From assembly GCA_047967505.1 (NCBI GenBank), contig CM106538.1: DNA of 64,000 nucleotides; one strand, written 5' to 3'. The notes beneath the pieces were generated by a model that was not told the DNA's origin, searched no databases, and worked only from the letters and a program-made list of their open reading frames with translations. This DNA is from Dipteris shenzhenensis (taxonomy: Eukaryota; Polypodiophyta; Polypodiopsida; Gleicheniales). Below, one piece after another: positions 1-11,951 of the stretch; within the stretch, counting starts at the first letter, position 1, and the number at the start of each line of letters is the position of its first letter. A program made the position numbers and the translations under genes.

Positions 1-1030
1 CTCAGCTAAGTAGACCCTGACCTCGGAGCCTGGACTACCTGACGAATTGGACAATGTTGTACTGATTCTTTGCTTACGTTTGCAAGCTTAATATTAAGAA
101 TAGTTCTATTGCCATTGCTCTTGTTTTCCATACCAATTTTTTGGATTACAATTTTGTCAAAAGTTATTTTAATTTGGCTTTGGGTCTTAGCATGGGAAGA
201 TGACACAAAAAGCACTATCCGGGACATTTATTGCTTTTAGTAGTATAGGACACTTATTTCAAACCTTGAAAAATTATTGCAATGATAAAATGTGAACATT
301 GTATTCAAAAAAATTGGACTTGTATAAAGTCCAATTCCAAAACTGGACTAAATACAAGTCCAAATTTTTTTAATATCATAGTCCCACGGTTTTTTTTCCA
401 TATACTTTAAAACAAATATTGCAATATTGGCTAAAACTTTACACACCTACTTATATAGAGTAACCATTGGCAGCTTTTCTAGCAAACTTTGAGAACCCAA
501 ATTTAGTCAAATTACCGAATACTATATAAGCTTACACAAATACTTTCTATATTAACCAAATAATTACACTTTGGTCGACACCACATAGTTTTGAACCAAA
601 GTCTTAAGTATATCAAGATGACTTGTTCTCTTGGAGAGATGGTGTACATATACACCTTCTTGGTGTAAAAATACACCGTTAAGTGTAGGCCATTTTCAAT
701 TACAATTGGATGCCTACTTGTTTCAACCAACTTTATGATGAAAGGTGGCCATTTTCAATTACAATTGGATGCCTCCTTGTTTCAACCAACTTTATGATGA
801 GAGGTGGGGCTGTCACTGGGCAATCCAAGTGGAAGTAAAAATGCATGTAGAGAAGAGAACTTTTTGTTATATATATATATATATGATTTGATATCTATTA
901 TAAAAATTTCCAAAAAACAACTCAAAAATGCAAAAATTTTCAAAGTTTCCAATTTAAAAAAAGTTTCCAAAATTTTGGTTTTTCAATAAAAAACTCTCAA
1001 AAATATTTTTCCTAAAAGTTTTTTTTAATG
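1..1030. other. AT-rich intergenic DNA with a foldback and a 59-bp tandem duplication
   Basis: No gene is recognised here. Two structures stand out. An imperfect inverted repeat of about 30 bp per arm (about 307-336 and 342-370) is built around the word TTGGACTTGTAT and its complement. A 59-bp unit is present twice head to tail (688-746 and 747-805) with two mismatches by eye. The open frames are short and lie on both strands, as expected by chance. Confidence 0.6.
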
Positions 1031-1039
1031 ATTTTCAAA

Positions 1040-2170
1040 AATCAACATAAGTTTAATATATATTCAATTGACCTATATACCTTATATAAATTTAAATCAA
1101 TACACACAAGCTAATGTCATATTAATCTAGTTAATTAAACTAAATCAAACTAATCAACCTTGTATTAGTTAGTATATATTCAATTGATCTATATATCTTA
1201 TATAAATTTAATTCAATAGTATATCATATATTAATAATTTTATATAGATTGAGAGATTAATTAATCTTAATTTAAATAGATTAATTCAAGTAGATTAAAT
1301 TAAAAAAATTAATGTTAAAATAATAATTAATTAATCTAAATAGAGTAACTCAAATTAAATAGATTAATTTAATTATTTAAAATAGATTTACTTGGAATAA
1401 TTATTGATTAATTTAATTAAATTAAAAAGATTAATTTAAAAATAGTAATTAATTAACTTAAATCAAGTAGCTTGAATTAAATAGATTAATTTAATTAATT
1501 TAAATAGATTTACTTAAATCAATTTCAATATATTAATTTTAATACATTGGTTTAAGTAGATTAACTTAAATAGATTCATTTCATTGATTTTCTATTTTTA
1601 ATTAATTTCAATAATTTTAATTAATTTCAAGTGATTGATTTAAGTAGATTAACTTAAATAGATTAATTTCATTAATTTGAATAGATTAAATTAATTTCAA
1701 TTGATTAATTTAAGTAGATTAACTTAAATAGATTAATTTCATTAATTAAAATAGATTAATTTTAAGATATTAATTAATTAATTTAAATAGATGGAGTTAA
1801 ATTAAATAGATTATTTTAATGAATTTCAATAGATTAATTGAAATTTATTATAAATTTAAATAATTTAATTTAATTTAAATAGATTAAAATGGTTTAAATG
1901 AACTAGATTAAGTTAATTCCAATAGATTAAATTAATTAAAATAGGTAAATTTACTCATCTTAATTGAATATGTAAGTAATATTTTTTTAATCTAATAATT
2001 TATTAATTGCCTTTAGTTAATTAAGTAAATTGATTATAGAATTAATTGGTTAATTAACTTAAATCTAATTGGTTAATTAGATTAAACTAGATTAATGCAA
2101 TTTATCTAATTAAACTAAACTAAACTAAATCAAACTAAATCTAAATTAAACTCAATTAAATGAAATCTAA
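1040..2170. repeat. AT-rich simple-sequence region of AATAGATTAATT-like words
   Basis: This 1.1-kb stretch is almost pure A/T, with rare G in recurring words such as AATAGATTAATTT and TTAATTAATTTAAAT. The word order is irregular, so it is a degenerate low-complexity field rather than a clean satellite. It grades at its right end into repeats of CTAACCTAA-like words and then abruptly into GC-rich DNA. No coding potential is seen. Confidence 0.75.
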
Positions 2171-2279
2171 CGTGCTTAATCTAATTAACGTAATTGAAAC
2201 TAACCTAACCTAACTGAACCACTAATCTAACGTAAGCAATAACTTAACCTAATCTTTAAGCTAACCTAACCGCGAACCT

Positions 2280-2480
2280 AGTCGGGGCGCCAAGATGTGG
2301 CGCGCGCCACATCTTAGCATCCAGCCTCCTCCCTGCTCCCACCCTCGCCTCCTCCTCCTCCCCTTCCCCTGCCCGCGCCTCCTCTGCCTCCCCTCCACCC
2401 CCTCCCCCTCACTTGCCTAGCAAGCTCTGGCTGCCACCGGCGGAAAATCCACCCTCAAAGCAGCCGAATGGCTTCTCAGC
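2280..2480. other. GC-rich island with a perfect 24-bp palindrome
   Basis: The composition changes sharply from AT-rich DNA to about 200 bp rich in CCTCC and CGCC words. At its left edge, 2292-2315 is a perfect palindrome centred between 2303 and 2304, with the core GGCGCGCGCC. The C-rich strand resembles a pyrimidine-rich leader or CpG-rich promoter, but no TATA box or clear gene follows. The function is unknown. Confidence 0.6.
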
Positions 2481-2611
2481 CATCGCCCCTCTCGTTCAGA
2501 TGCTCACTCCTCCGTCAAAATCCACCACCAATCGCAACAGCCTCGAGTCGACCGCTTCTTCTCCTCCTCTTTTTCATTAAGGATCAAAATTGCAAATGCG
2601 TCGGAAAGTGA
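2468..2611 (+). CDS. Possible small hypothetical ORF after the GC-rich island
   Basis: A 47-codon frame runs from an ATG at 2468 to TGA at 2611. The product starts MASQPSPLSF, is rich in Ser, Pro and Leu, and contains no acidic residue until Asp39. That composition resembles the start of a plastid or mitochondrial targeting peptide. No downstream exon could be joined with confidence. It is not recognised, and it may be chance coding in a pyrimidine-rich leader. Confidence 0.2.
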   Translation: MASQPSPLSFRCSLLRQNPPPIATASSRPLLLLLFFIKDQNCKCVGK

Positions 2612-4160
2612 GCATCGTTAAGGATTCTCGAGCCTTGTGATTTCGCAGTTCAATGTGGGCCTGCTTTGAATATCCAAGTCTGGAGAGCAAACAAGGTCAG
2701 ATGTAGTAAATGCAGAGGATTAGTCAGCGGTATCCAAACATGACTAGAGATCTGCGCCTCGCTCGGGCTCCGATCGCATGAACCAAATCATTGAACATGG
2801 AGAGAAACAACAACCCTTTTACCACCAATCGAAGAAAGCGGCTTGAAAAGGAAAACATGAAAGGAAAGAAGCAAGAGGAAAATTCAGAACAGGACATGCA
2901 CGGATTTCCACTTCCGTGAAGACAAGCAATGCGCAACAATGAGTACTTTGGTGTCGTGAGCGACGAGTCTAACTTAGTTAGACTTGCAAAAATAAATGAT
3001 GATAATAAGAGGGTTCAGATATCAGCAGAAAGCGGATCAAAAGGTTCAGGACGGTTCCGGAGCTAAGAATTCAAAGGAGGAACTCTGGAACAAGTTCGAA
3101 TTTGAAACGATAGTGTAGTGAAGAAACGAGAAACCTCCAATAAGGCGAGGGAACAATGTTCAAAGACATTCTACGCTAGACAGCGAAACAGAAATCATCT
3201 CCCGTTGTCATAGTTCGCCGACCGGTTTGTTATTCTCATATAACCTAGTAAGAGAAAATGGTGCTATCGACATAGAACGCACATTCGGATTGAAACAATT
3301 ACACTTGCAGCTTGGAATCTGCATCCGCATATATGAAAGCTAAGGCCTTTCGTGCTAGAGTGACGGACGTATAGGCGATTTTGTTAGAGGCAGGGATAGG
3401 ATAACGTATCCGATCCGGAGTTGCTCGTGGTGCATTGCAGAATGTGGTTGAACCGTGAAATCGGGCTGGTGAGCGGCATCGAGAAGCTGGGAGCTAATGA
3501 GGGAGGAAGGGTGAAGGTCCAAGGGGAGGGTGGAAGGGGAGGAGGGGATGGGAAAAAAATAAGCATAAGGTGATGGTGAGAAAGAGAATGAGGTCCATGG
3601 CTATGGCATGTTTGAGCTCGAGTGTGTAATCACAACATGTTTAAGTAGAAGAAGATGATGACCAAGAACAAGAGTGATTTGCGAAGACAGGCAAACTCGA
3701 GAGTGACCCTTGATAGTGTGTGTGAGTGTGTGTCTGTGTGTGTGAGAGAGAGAGAGAGAGAGAAAGAGATTAAGCTCGATCTCACACGAGGATTAAGCTT
3801 CTCAAGACAAAAAAAGACATTATCGCTTGGCACTATCCAGCCATCCGTTATCCCCTCCCTCCCTCTAGTGAGAAGATTTGTGTTTCTACAAGATTTTGCA
3901 AGCCCTCACATATGATCCAAGAAAGTTCTCAAGTCTAAGATCCCATTTTAAAATAAAAAATTTTGTCTAAAAGAGAGGGAAAGATGGGCGAGAAGAGTTT
4001 TTTTAAAAGATCTAGGTATATATAAAGAGAGAGCGTGAGTCATTTCACAAGTACGAGTTGATGGGAAGGCTTCCAACTTCTAGCAAAATTTCAAAAAAAA
4101 GTCCAGAATCAAAATGAAGGTAATATGAAACATATGGCGTATGCTAGATCTCCTCTTTTT
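2612..4160. other. Moderately GC-balanced stretch with no identifiable gene
   Basis: Composition is more balanced than in the flanks and several frames of 40-70 codons occur on both strands, but none has a recognisable domain. A short (TG)/(GA) microsatellite lies near 3717-3762. This could be a decayed gene or transposon leader, which the sequence alone does not decide. Confidence 0.4.
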
Positions 4161-4163
4161 TTT

Positions 4164-4490
4164 GAACATGTAGCTCATTTAGAGAAAGAATACAAAATTG
4201 AGCCCTCTTTCTTTTGAACATGTAGCTCATTTAGAGAAAATATACAAAACTGAGCAAAATGATTAATTCACATATGGCGTACTCCATATGTTGTTTTAGA
4301 GAAGGTTTCCTTTGAAGGTGTGGCTTAAGCCACACCTTCATCTAGATATTTCTAAATTTGAGAAAAAAAATAAATTAATAGCAAAAAACGTTGTTTTAGA
4401 GAAGGCTTCCTTTGATGGTGTGGCTTAAGTCACACCTTCACCTAAATATGTCTAAATTTGAGAAAAAAACAAATTAATAGCAAAAAATGA
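4164..4490. repeat. Two small tandem duplications, one with a 28-bp perfect palindrome
   Basis: A ~50-bp unit beginning GAACATGTAGCTCATTTAG occurs twice (about 4164-4206 and 4213-4255). Right after it, a ~100-bp unit beginning TTGTTTTAGAGAAGG occurs twice (about 4291-4390 and 4391-4490). In the first copy of the 100-bp unit, 4313-4340 is a perfect palindrome centred on CTTAAG. In the second copy the same palindrome is mismatched. Confidence 0.8.
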
Positions 4491-4859
4491 GGGTTTTTAA
4501 TAAAACGTTTCTACTTTGTTTTTTTTTTTAAATTCTCAAAAACATAAATTCACTTTTGAAGAATATTTTTAATTTTATATCTCAACATGGGGGTTTTCTA
4601 GATTTTTTTATTTTTCCCCCAAATTACTATAGCAAAAATAAGGTTTTTTCAAAAAATGTTTACAGATTTTGAACTTTTTTGTATTTTTTCCAAAAAAATA
4701 TAATTTCACATTTAGATTTTTGTTTCAATTTGATCGCTCAAAATGGGGGTTTACTAAAAGAATTCTTCACAATTTGATTTTTTTTTCAATTTAATTTAAA
4801 AAAGATAGGATTTAAAAAAAAAACTTGTACATTTTGATTTTTAATCTAATTTTATACCA

Positions 4860-5190
4860 TTAAATTAGGGTTTAGGGTTTCAATAAGAAAACAAGAAAAT
4901 ATGTGTGTCCAACCATGCAAATGATGTTCCAAGGGTCTGATACTTTGCAAGGACTTACATTAAGGCATATGTAAAGTATCACGCCCATCCAAAACACAAG
5001 AAGCATGTTTTATGCTTTTAATACTCATGCAAGATCCATGGTTCAATTAAGTAAACAAGGAAATATGCATGTCCAACTGTGTAAATGATATTCTAGGTGT
5101 CTGGTCCTTTGCACAGGTGTCTGATACTTTGCATGGGCCTTAATCTTACTAAAGTTAGGCTTTTGCAAAGCATCATGTCCATCAAAGATA
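4860..5190. repeat. Telomere-like seed and two satellite-related units
   Basis: At about 4865-4879 there are two tandem TTTAGGG-like repeats. From about 4890 two diverged units follow. Each has the words GATACTTTGCA and AAAG(T/C)ATCA(C/T)G(C/T)CCATC, the same paired words that define the ~180-bp satellite of 22-36 kb. This is likely a small outlying relic of that satellite family. Confidence 0.5.
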
Positions 5191-5285
5191 CATACATAGG
5201 TTAGAAATACACCCTTGCATGATATATGGAAAGAAAGAAGAGTACTAGGACTTGTCTACGATGAGTTAGAGATGTGCTCCACTAG

Positions 5286-5338
5286 GTCTCTCTCTCTCTC
5301 TCTCTCATAGTATGTCAAGCCTCATTTACTAACCCCCC

Positions 5339-5377
<39 letters not shown>

Positions 5378-5440
5378 CACACACACACACACGTGTGCGC
5401 AGCCATGCACATACATATACACATGCACACAGACACACTA
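5286..5440. repeat. (CT)n and (CA)n microsatellites
   Basis: A (TC)n tract at about 5287-5306 is followed by a run of C and a long (CA)n tract at about 5341-5392, with scattered CA words after it. This is simple-sequence DNA with no gene. Confidence 0.9.
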
Positions 5441-5539
5441 TTAGCTGGAAAAGAAATCAGGACCAAAGGCTAGAGGCTAAGCATGGCGACGCTCGAGGAC
5501 CATAGAGGAAAGGAGAACGTGAGGGCGAAACGTTATCAT

Positions 5540-5952
5540 GGGAGGGGAAAAGGAATTAGAAGGGGAGGGAATGAAGAGGAAGACTATGACACAAGGGGAA
5601 AGGGAGAGGGGGAAGAGAAGCATGTACATGATGGGAGGTGAATGTAAAGATGGAGACATCAATGGAAGAGAACCATGCTTTATTTTGAAAGGAAGAGAAG
5701 GGAGAAATCAAAGTACTAGCTAGGTGGCTTTATAAGAATGAGCGTGTCTCATCAAGGAATAGCCCCCTCCTTTTATAGCCAAGAGAGGGGGTCTCTCCCA
5801 ATAAATGGATCCTCCCACATGCATGGTGTGTGTGGAAAAGTCTCCCATGTGGGCTAGGCGGTTACGCACTCTCAATTGTGTGCGACAACCCTTTGTCTCA
5901 ATTTTTCACATAAATCAAGCCCCATATCTCAAGTCTATGATACTCCCTTGGT
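5540..5952. repeat. Dispersed ~400-bp repeat, copy 1 (LTR-like)
   Basis: This segment recurs in the same orientation at 16880-17269 with high identity by eye. Shared landmarks include AAGTACTAGCTAGGTGGC, AATAGCCCCCTCC and CCCATGTGGGCTAGG. On the minus strand there is a good TATA box, CTATAAAAGGAGGGG, near 5766-5780, which suggests an LTR or promoter-bearing element read leftward. No TG...CA ends or target duplication were found. Copy 1 continues past the point where copy 2 is cut by a copia insertion. Confidence 0.65.
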
Positions 5953-7244
5953 CTCTCCCCAATTTTATAATATGTTCAAACCTCTAGGAGGACAAGTGGA
6001 GGGTTGGCACAAGGAATCTTGCCACCTCATCCTACTTTACCCATTATTTAACTTGCTCTCTTGGACAATCTATACCTCCCCCACATGAGCCTATCCTATA
6101 TGGAGGGAATAACCCAATATAATATCCATCTCCACCTATTTTATATTACTTCTCCCATGGACTTTGAGCCATATCTCACTAAATGCAGCCTAGGTGGAGG
6201 GGTGGCACATGGAGGAGCCATGCCACCTTACATTTTATAATATTACTACCATGGATTATGTACAACACACCTTATGGGTCCTCTTACGTGGAAGGGTGGC
6301 ACATGGTCATGCCCTACCACCTCAACCCTGGGCCCTATGCACACCATATATTATTATAATATTGCCACACATACAAACACACACATATTAATGCCTTTTT
6401 CCTTAGACAAATTTATCCATAATAACACACACACACACATACACATACGCGTGCATACACACACATATATATAATTTTTAAATATGTAAATTATATATAT
6501 ATAAATAATATTTTTATATATAATATGTATATATTTATTATTTTTAAATATGTATATATAGAAATTATATATATATATATCTATATAATATATTAATATT
6601 ACATAATAGGTTATATAATTCCCTCTCCTTGTCTCTCCTCTCCCTTCCACTCTCTCTTACTCTCTCTTTCTTCCTCTTCTTCTGTGTGTGTGTGTGTGTG
6701 TGTCTCCGCGCGTGTGAGATTGTGGGTCAACATGTACAACTGCACAGTGTTAGAGTTCCAAATGCCATATGTTTTCAATCTTAATATATGCTAATATATT
6801 GAAATCTTAATATATTAGAAAATAAATATCCCTATTTAATACTCAATAAATATATTTAAATCTTAATTTATGTGAAAGTTTTTTAAAAATTATAATATGT
6901 ATTTTGGATCATAATATATTAAAATATTTTAATTAATTGTAATAAATATTATATTTACATCCTAATTTAAATACTTTTTAAATAAATATATATTAACTAA
7001 ATCTATTATTTTAGTCTTTAGAGTTTAGGGTTAGGGTTTAGATCCTAAACACTTTAACTATTTTAGAAGAAAGTAAAATTTAATTTTTTTCATTACTAAA
7101 TTAAACTATCTTTTTTCCAATGCAAGATTTCACTCTCGAAGAGGGTTTAGATGTGGTATTATATAGAAAAAATGAAGTGGTTGCATTTGGGCAAATACAG
7201 AGTCTTGATCCCATGAGCGTGTCTCACTTTCAACATTGCATTTT
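5953..7244. other. AT-rich intergenic DNA with microsatellites and a telomere-like motif
   Basis: No gene is seen. The stretch holds (CA)n near 6426-6465, a TATATA-rich tract at about 6465-6610, a (TG)n tract at about 6684-6702, and one telomere-like stretch TTTAGGGTTAGGGTTTAG near 7024-7041. The long frames here come from simple repeats. Confidence 0.6.
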
Positions 7245-7770
7245 TTAGAGAGTCCACTGTAGCTGAAGATTTGGAAGAAGCTGAGCAATGCCTTTTGCCT
7301 CGTAAATTTTGTGGTAGGAAGGGTGATAAGCCGTTGCCAGAGTTTGTACCAGTTGCTGTTTGTGCAACAGATCTAGAATCAGAGTTGGATGACCAAGGGG
7401 GACCAATTTGGGTCGCAAAGGTTGCTCGGATAGCACATTCACAACATTATGGTATGAACCCAAACCATAAAAAAATCTCCCAAAGAGGTATACAATGAAA
7501 AAACCTTATGAGGGTTGTTTAAAAAAGAAATGGGAATGGACTCCAAATAAAGAGGCCTTGGCTGAAGTGGAGGTGAGTAGCATCATCCATTGTTGGAAAT
7601 CAAGGACTCGAAATCTTAAAAAGAAGCATGGGTATGATGTGGGAAAAAAGTATCACGATCCCTGACAGTAGCCTCACACATGTCGAACATTGTTTGGGTA
7701 TACTTGATCCGACTAAAGATGCAGTAACAGAGTCTGATGACTCAGAAAGAGATTTCGAAGCATAAGAGAA
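7245..7770 (+). pseudogene. Decayed coding stretch, possibly transposon-derived
   Basis: The plus-strand frame from about 7245 to 7497 reads like real protein, with charged and hydrophobic residues alternating and motifs such as CLLPRKFCGRKGDK and GGPIWVAKVARI. After stops, the frame at about 7500-7665 continues with IHCWKSRTRNLKKKHG. Together these suggest a broken protein of at least 150 residues. The IWVAKV...IHCWKSR pattern vaguely recalls C-terminal regions of some plant transposon proteins, but the family was not identified. Several stops and at least one frameshift make it non-functional. AT-rich DNA follows. Confidence 0.35.
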
Positions 7771-9480
7771 GATATGTCCCTATGTGGTGGTCCCCTCTTG
7801 ATGATTTTATACATCATATTCCAAAATGGTGTATCTTTACACCACCTCTATGTTAATATGAACAACTCTTGAATTCAATCTATTAATAATTAAGTTTAAA
7901 TTAAGAAATTAATTATTAATTAAGCAAAAAACTAGTTAGTAATAGAAGTAATTAATAATTAAAGAATTAACAAGAAGTAATAAAAATCAATAAGTTAATA
8001 ATTAATCAAAAAATTATTTAGTAATAAAAAAGGATTAGAAATAAAAATTAATTAATAATTAATAAATTAATAAAAAAGAATAGAGATTAAGAATTAAATA
8101 ATTAATTATAAATTTAAAAAAATAATTAAAAATTAGATAGTAATAGAAGGCTCAAGCATTAGGTGGTCATGTAAGGATCAAGCCCTATGTGGCCACATAT
8201 TAAGGGGTGTGTCACATGTCTCCTATCACATTCTCTTTCCCACTCACTATACCTACACCTTTGCTTCTAAAGATCATAATTTGCAAAGATATATATATAT
8301 ATAGTGTTTCAAAAACACACTTTTTTTAGTCTACTAGGTCAATATCAAGTGGAGGTGATTGGTTTGGGAAAAAACTCCAAAACAAGAGAAAAAGTCCAAA
8401 AATTCTGAATACAATGTTTGTGCTTTTTAACTCTTACAATATTGTAAGTTCATTAAAGAACATTGATATTTAAAATTTTTCATATATTAAGGTACATAAT
8501 TTGTGCTATAAGTAATGTGCTATGTGCTTTCATAAAGCACAAAAAACATGTCACCTAACCATGCTTAGACCCCTTTCTTAAAGAATTTCAATCCATTTCT
8601 CATAGGCATCTTTTTATAATTATCCAAATGATTGAATTAATTGTATGGTTCATTTATTGATGGGATTATTAAATCTAAATACACACACACACACACACAC
8701 ACAATTCCCTTTTCTCTGACATATTTGACACACATGCATCCATGCACGCACGCATGTGTGCATGCCTACACACACACACACATTTTTTTTTGGGTAATTT
8801 ACACACACACAGAGTGTGGGAGGGTGTTTTTAGTCTATAGTGCAAGAGTCAACACATGAAGAACATCCACTCACATTTTTAGGCATGAAGGCATCAGATA
8901 AGAGTCCACCCCTCATAGTGCCAGTTTGAGGGTGAATTCATCCTTCTTCCACTTCTAGGAGTCAAATGAGGCTAGTGAGAGTCCCCAAAATTTCAAGAAA
9001 TGTCAAATAGTTCAAAAAATATTAAAAACTGATCAACTTTGGGACCATGCTAAAATAAGGCAGATTTGGCACATTAACATAATTAATTCAATGCGCACTA
9101 AAACAGAAATCTATATAAATAGACCCCCTAGCCCAAATACAGTGCAGTAGCAATTTTAACTAGGTTCTTGCCAATTTCTTCAAAAACTTCCAAGCTTTCT
9201 GAAATTGATATCCAGCCTTCAAATATCTCAAAACTTATGAACATTATGTCAAAAGATATAATGACTCCCTCAATGGCCTTTTCCATCCATACTATTCCTT
9301 TGATTAGATGAAGTTTGGAGTCTTCTATGATAGCACAGCTAGCCTTGGCACCTTTCTACTAGCCTTAGCATGTGCTCTATTGTTGCAACTCCCCCTACTA
9401 CTACTACTCTAGCCTCATCCATTAATCCCTCTATCTATATTCCCTTTTTAGGACCCATTACATCAGAAGTGATCAATCTT
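7771..9480. other. AT-rich intergenic DNA with (CA)n tracts
   Basis: From about 7860 to 8150 the sequence is a low-complexity field of TTAATAATTAA-like words. (CA)n microsatellites lie near 8682-8702 and 8769-8783. No coding region or recognisable element was found. Confidence 0.6.
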
Positions 9481-9489
9481 GATCCCAAG

Positions 9490-10720
9490 TCCCAATCAAA
9501 GTAGCAAGAGTCGGGTCAACAATCCACTGTGACACTAATTAAGAAAAGAATAGAAACAATTATAGTGACCCGTCTCTACACAAAGCATATGGTGACCACT
9601 GGAAATACATCATCACTCAAACAACAATGGCTACAATCTCTCGTCATAGTTCTACTCCCAGTAGAAACCGAATCTTGACTTCTACTTATTCTATCACAAT
9701 TATGAGTGCTGGCAATCTTGCCATGATCCGAAATTCCTACCATATGCAGAGGCATTTGGGCTCATTCCCATGGTGGAACATCTTACCTACTACATAGTTC
9801 TCAAGTTGATGGCACAATTTTATGGACAGCAATAATGACACCAGAACCACTTTTTTGGTGGACGACGAAGGCAAGGCCCACCATTTCCAATCAAGCATCA
9901 ATGCCATTTGGGAAGTTTTTGGATTTTGCTAATGAAAGAGCCATTCATGAAAGTGCAAGGATTGGAAATTATTGTCACATGTGACTCGTCAATTGGGATG
10001 GATGAAAGCACAAGTGCAGTGTTACCTTTGATGACACGAATGACCTGAAATACATCAACCTAGCATGCATCCTTTGCTCCCTCACAAAGGTGGACATGGT
10101 GATAGTTGTCCCCAATCTGTTGCTCAGCTTATAAAATCCTATACATTATAAGACAAATGAGGCCATCTATTTCTATAAGAGAACTCCATCTAAAGTTGCT
10201 ATAGTATGATGCAAAATATCGGCAACCCAATGATCAGAGAAGGTGAATTTAATGGAGGACAGTTTCATGGAATTTTTCGTCCAGGCATGAAAATGGCCCT
10301 CGATATCTATAAGAGGCACTAAGAAATCCTTGTCAACATTGCCGCCATTTTTTCTCTTCCATAATTAAATCAATCAGCTCACACAGGAGCTCATAATTGA
10401 AAAGCATACGGTTGTTACACTCTAGGAGATGGGAGAGACCTTACAAGAAATGTCTAGGAACAACCGTGCGATAGCTTGGACCCTCAGAGAGTAGCTCACA
10501 GACCTGGAAGGTGAGATAGTTGCAAAGAAGGCACATGTTGATAAGCTAGAGCAAAGGTGTGCAAAGGTAGAGTTTGAAAGCTTTGAACAGAGAGGACCAA
10601 TGTTCATCCACTTAGCAATGCTAGATAGAAGTTCTGAACACAACCTCCATGATCAACATGAGAAATACAAGGAGTTATATCACTAGTTATATGTGGCCAA
10701 GTATTAGCACTAGAGATCAA
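9490..10720 (+). pseudogene. Decayed long ORF with a coiled-coil-like C-terminal part, family unknown
   Basis: Read in a largely consistent plus-strand direction, this 1.2-kb stretch gives several blocks of plausible protein separated by stops. One block near 10100-10210 contains NEAIYFYKRTPSK. Another at about 10430-10680 is rich in Glu, Lys, Gln and Leu, including GEIVAKKAHVDKLEQRC, and looks like a coiled coil. At least eight in-frame stops interrupt it. No integrase, polymerase, zinc knuckle or transposase motif was found, so it is only called a broken gene, perhaps the gag-like or accessory ORF of a mobile element. Confidence 0.3.
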
Positions 10721-11840
10721 GAGCTAGCTTGGAGAAGAGTATGACCATGTCTTGCAACAAGCATCTATTGACCTTCGCACACACAAGTTAAAACCCCGCA
10801 TAGTGGAAGATACCTACCACTTTAACTTTAACATTCTTAAATAGCCTATGCACAATACGAATTAATGATTACTAACCCACTCCCTCCTAGTTATATCCTG
10901 GACATTTTTTAAAGCCATTCTAAGCACATACACCCAATTTCAACAATACCTTTCTTCAGCGGAAACCTCTAATTCCATGATGACATTAACATTAGACACC
11001 TTCCTTTCCATCCAATTATCCTCAATTTTAGAAGAACATGTTGAAATATCTAGGGTTCCACAGTTTTTCCACTGAAGTCGAGATACTAGAGTTGAAAAAA
11101 CCTAGCTCCCTCTCATCATGGGCATGTATTCCACATTCCCTAGCCAAAGTCCTTATGTGGTTGCCTGCAATAATGTGGTTGACAGGAGGCTAAAAGAACT
11201 AGGAACCATCTCCTACAAAATAACATCTCTCAATATCACCCCTTATGCTTCTCATCGTGTATAATAAAGTGTTGGAGGATATGAAATGGATTCTCAATTA
11301 AGGCTTTAGCTATTTTGAGGCTGAGCATATTGCATACCCCAAACAACTAAATCTCCATAGCTAGTTTTAGCTCCACAACACATCTCGATTGCAGTACTTG
11401 TGTATGGAAGCAGCTAAGGCATGCTGCCAAGCGTGGGGAATTCTAGGCCCTAACCACCTTCATCAAAAAGATGTAAGTCCATTAAGTTTACAATGTAAGA
11501 AGTGGACAAGGATTCTAAGATATATCAGTTGTCCTCAAAAGTGCATGATGCTACCTATAACTCCATACCATATTATGACAATTAGGATGAAACTCCCATA
11601 ACTTGTTGTAATCAAGTTATTTATGTGAAAGTATACTCGTATTATTTTTTGTACACTTCATTGGTTTTCTTGGTGATTCTATTATAAGTGCAATCCAACC
11701 CCTCTAAGATCTGCATTAGCCTTCCCCATTTAACTTCCATGCCATAGCTACGTGACTCGATGCATAGGCTAACTACTTCTAACCACAATCTAAAATCTCT
11801 AAATCACATAAGATAAAAATTATACTCTTTTCATTTTGTA
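10721..11840. other. Intergenic stretch without an identifiable gene
   Basis: Short frames occur on both strands, but none shows a motif or sustained coding character. It may be a continuation of the decayed element to its left. Confidence 0.4.
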
Positions 11841-11841
11841 A

Positions 11842-11951
11842 ATATGGCCCTTGCCCCTAAAGGGGACCCCTCAAGTGCCATATTGAAAAACTATTCTCAA
11901 GGTGTGTCAATATGGAACATGAGGGGCTCTTTAGGGATAAGGGTCATATTG
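11842..11951. repeat. Foldback with ~43-bp imperfect inverted arms
   Basis: The left arm (about 11842-11885) and right arm (about 11908-11951) are reverse complements with few mismatches, and share ATATGRCCCTT and CCCCTCA. They are separated by about 22 nt rich in A/T. A transcript would form a stable hairpin. It could be a small foldback transposon relic or a young miRNA-like hairpin. No target duplication was identified. Confidence 0.6.

Noticed and set aside
6354-6650. 98-codon minus-strand frame rich in Ile and Tyr
   Set aside because: It lies entirely in ATATAT- and CACACA-type simple sequence.
7020-7044. TTTAGGG-like words as a sign of a chromosome end
   Set aside because: Only two or three imperfect copies are present inside ordinary intergenic DNA.
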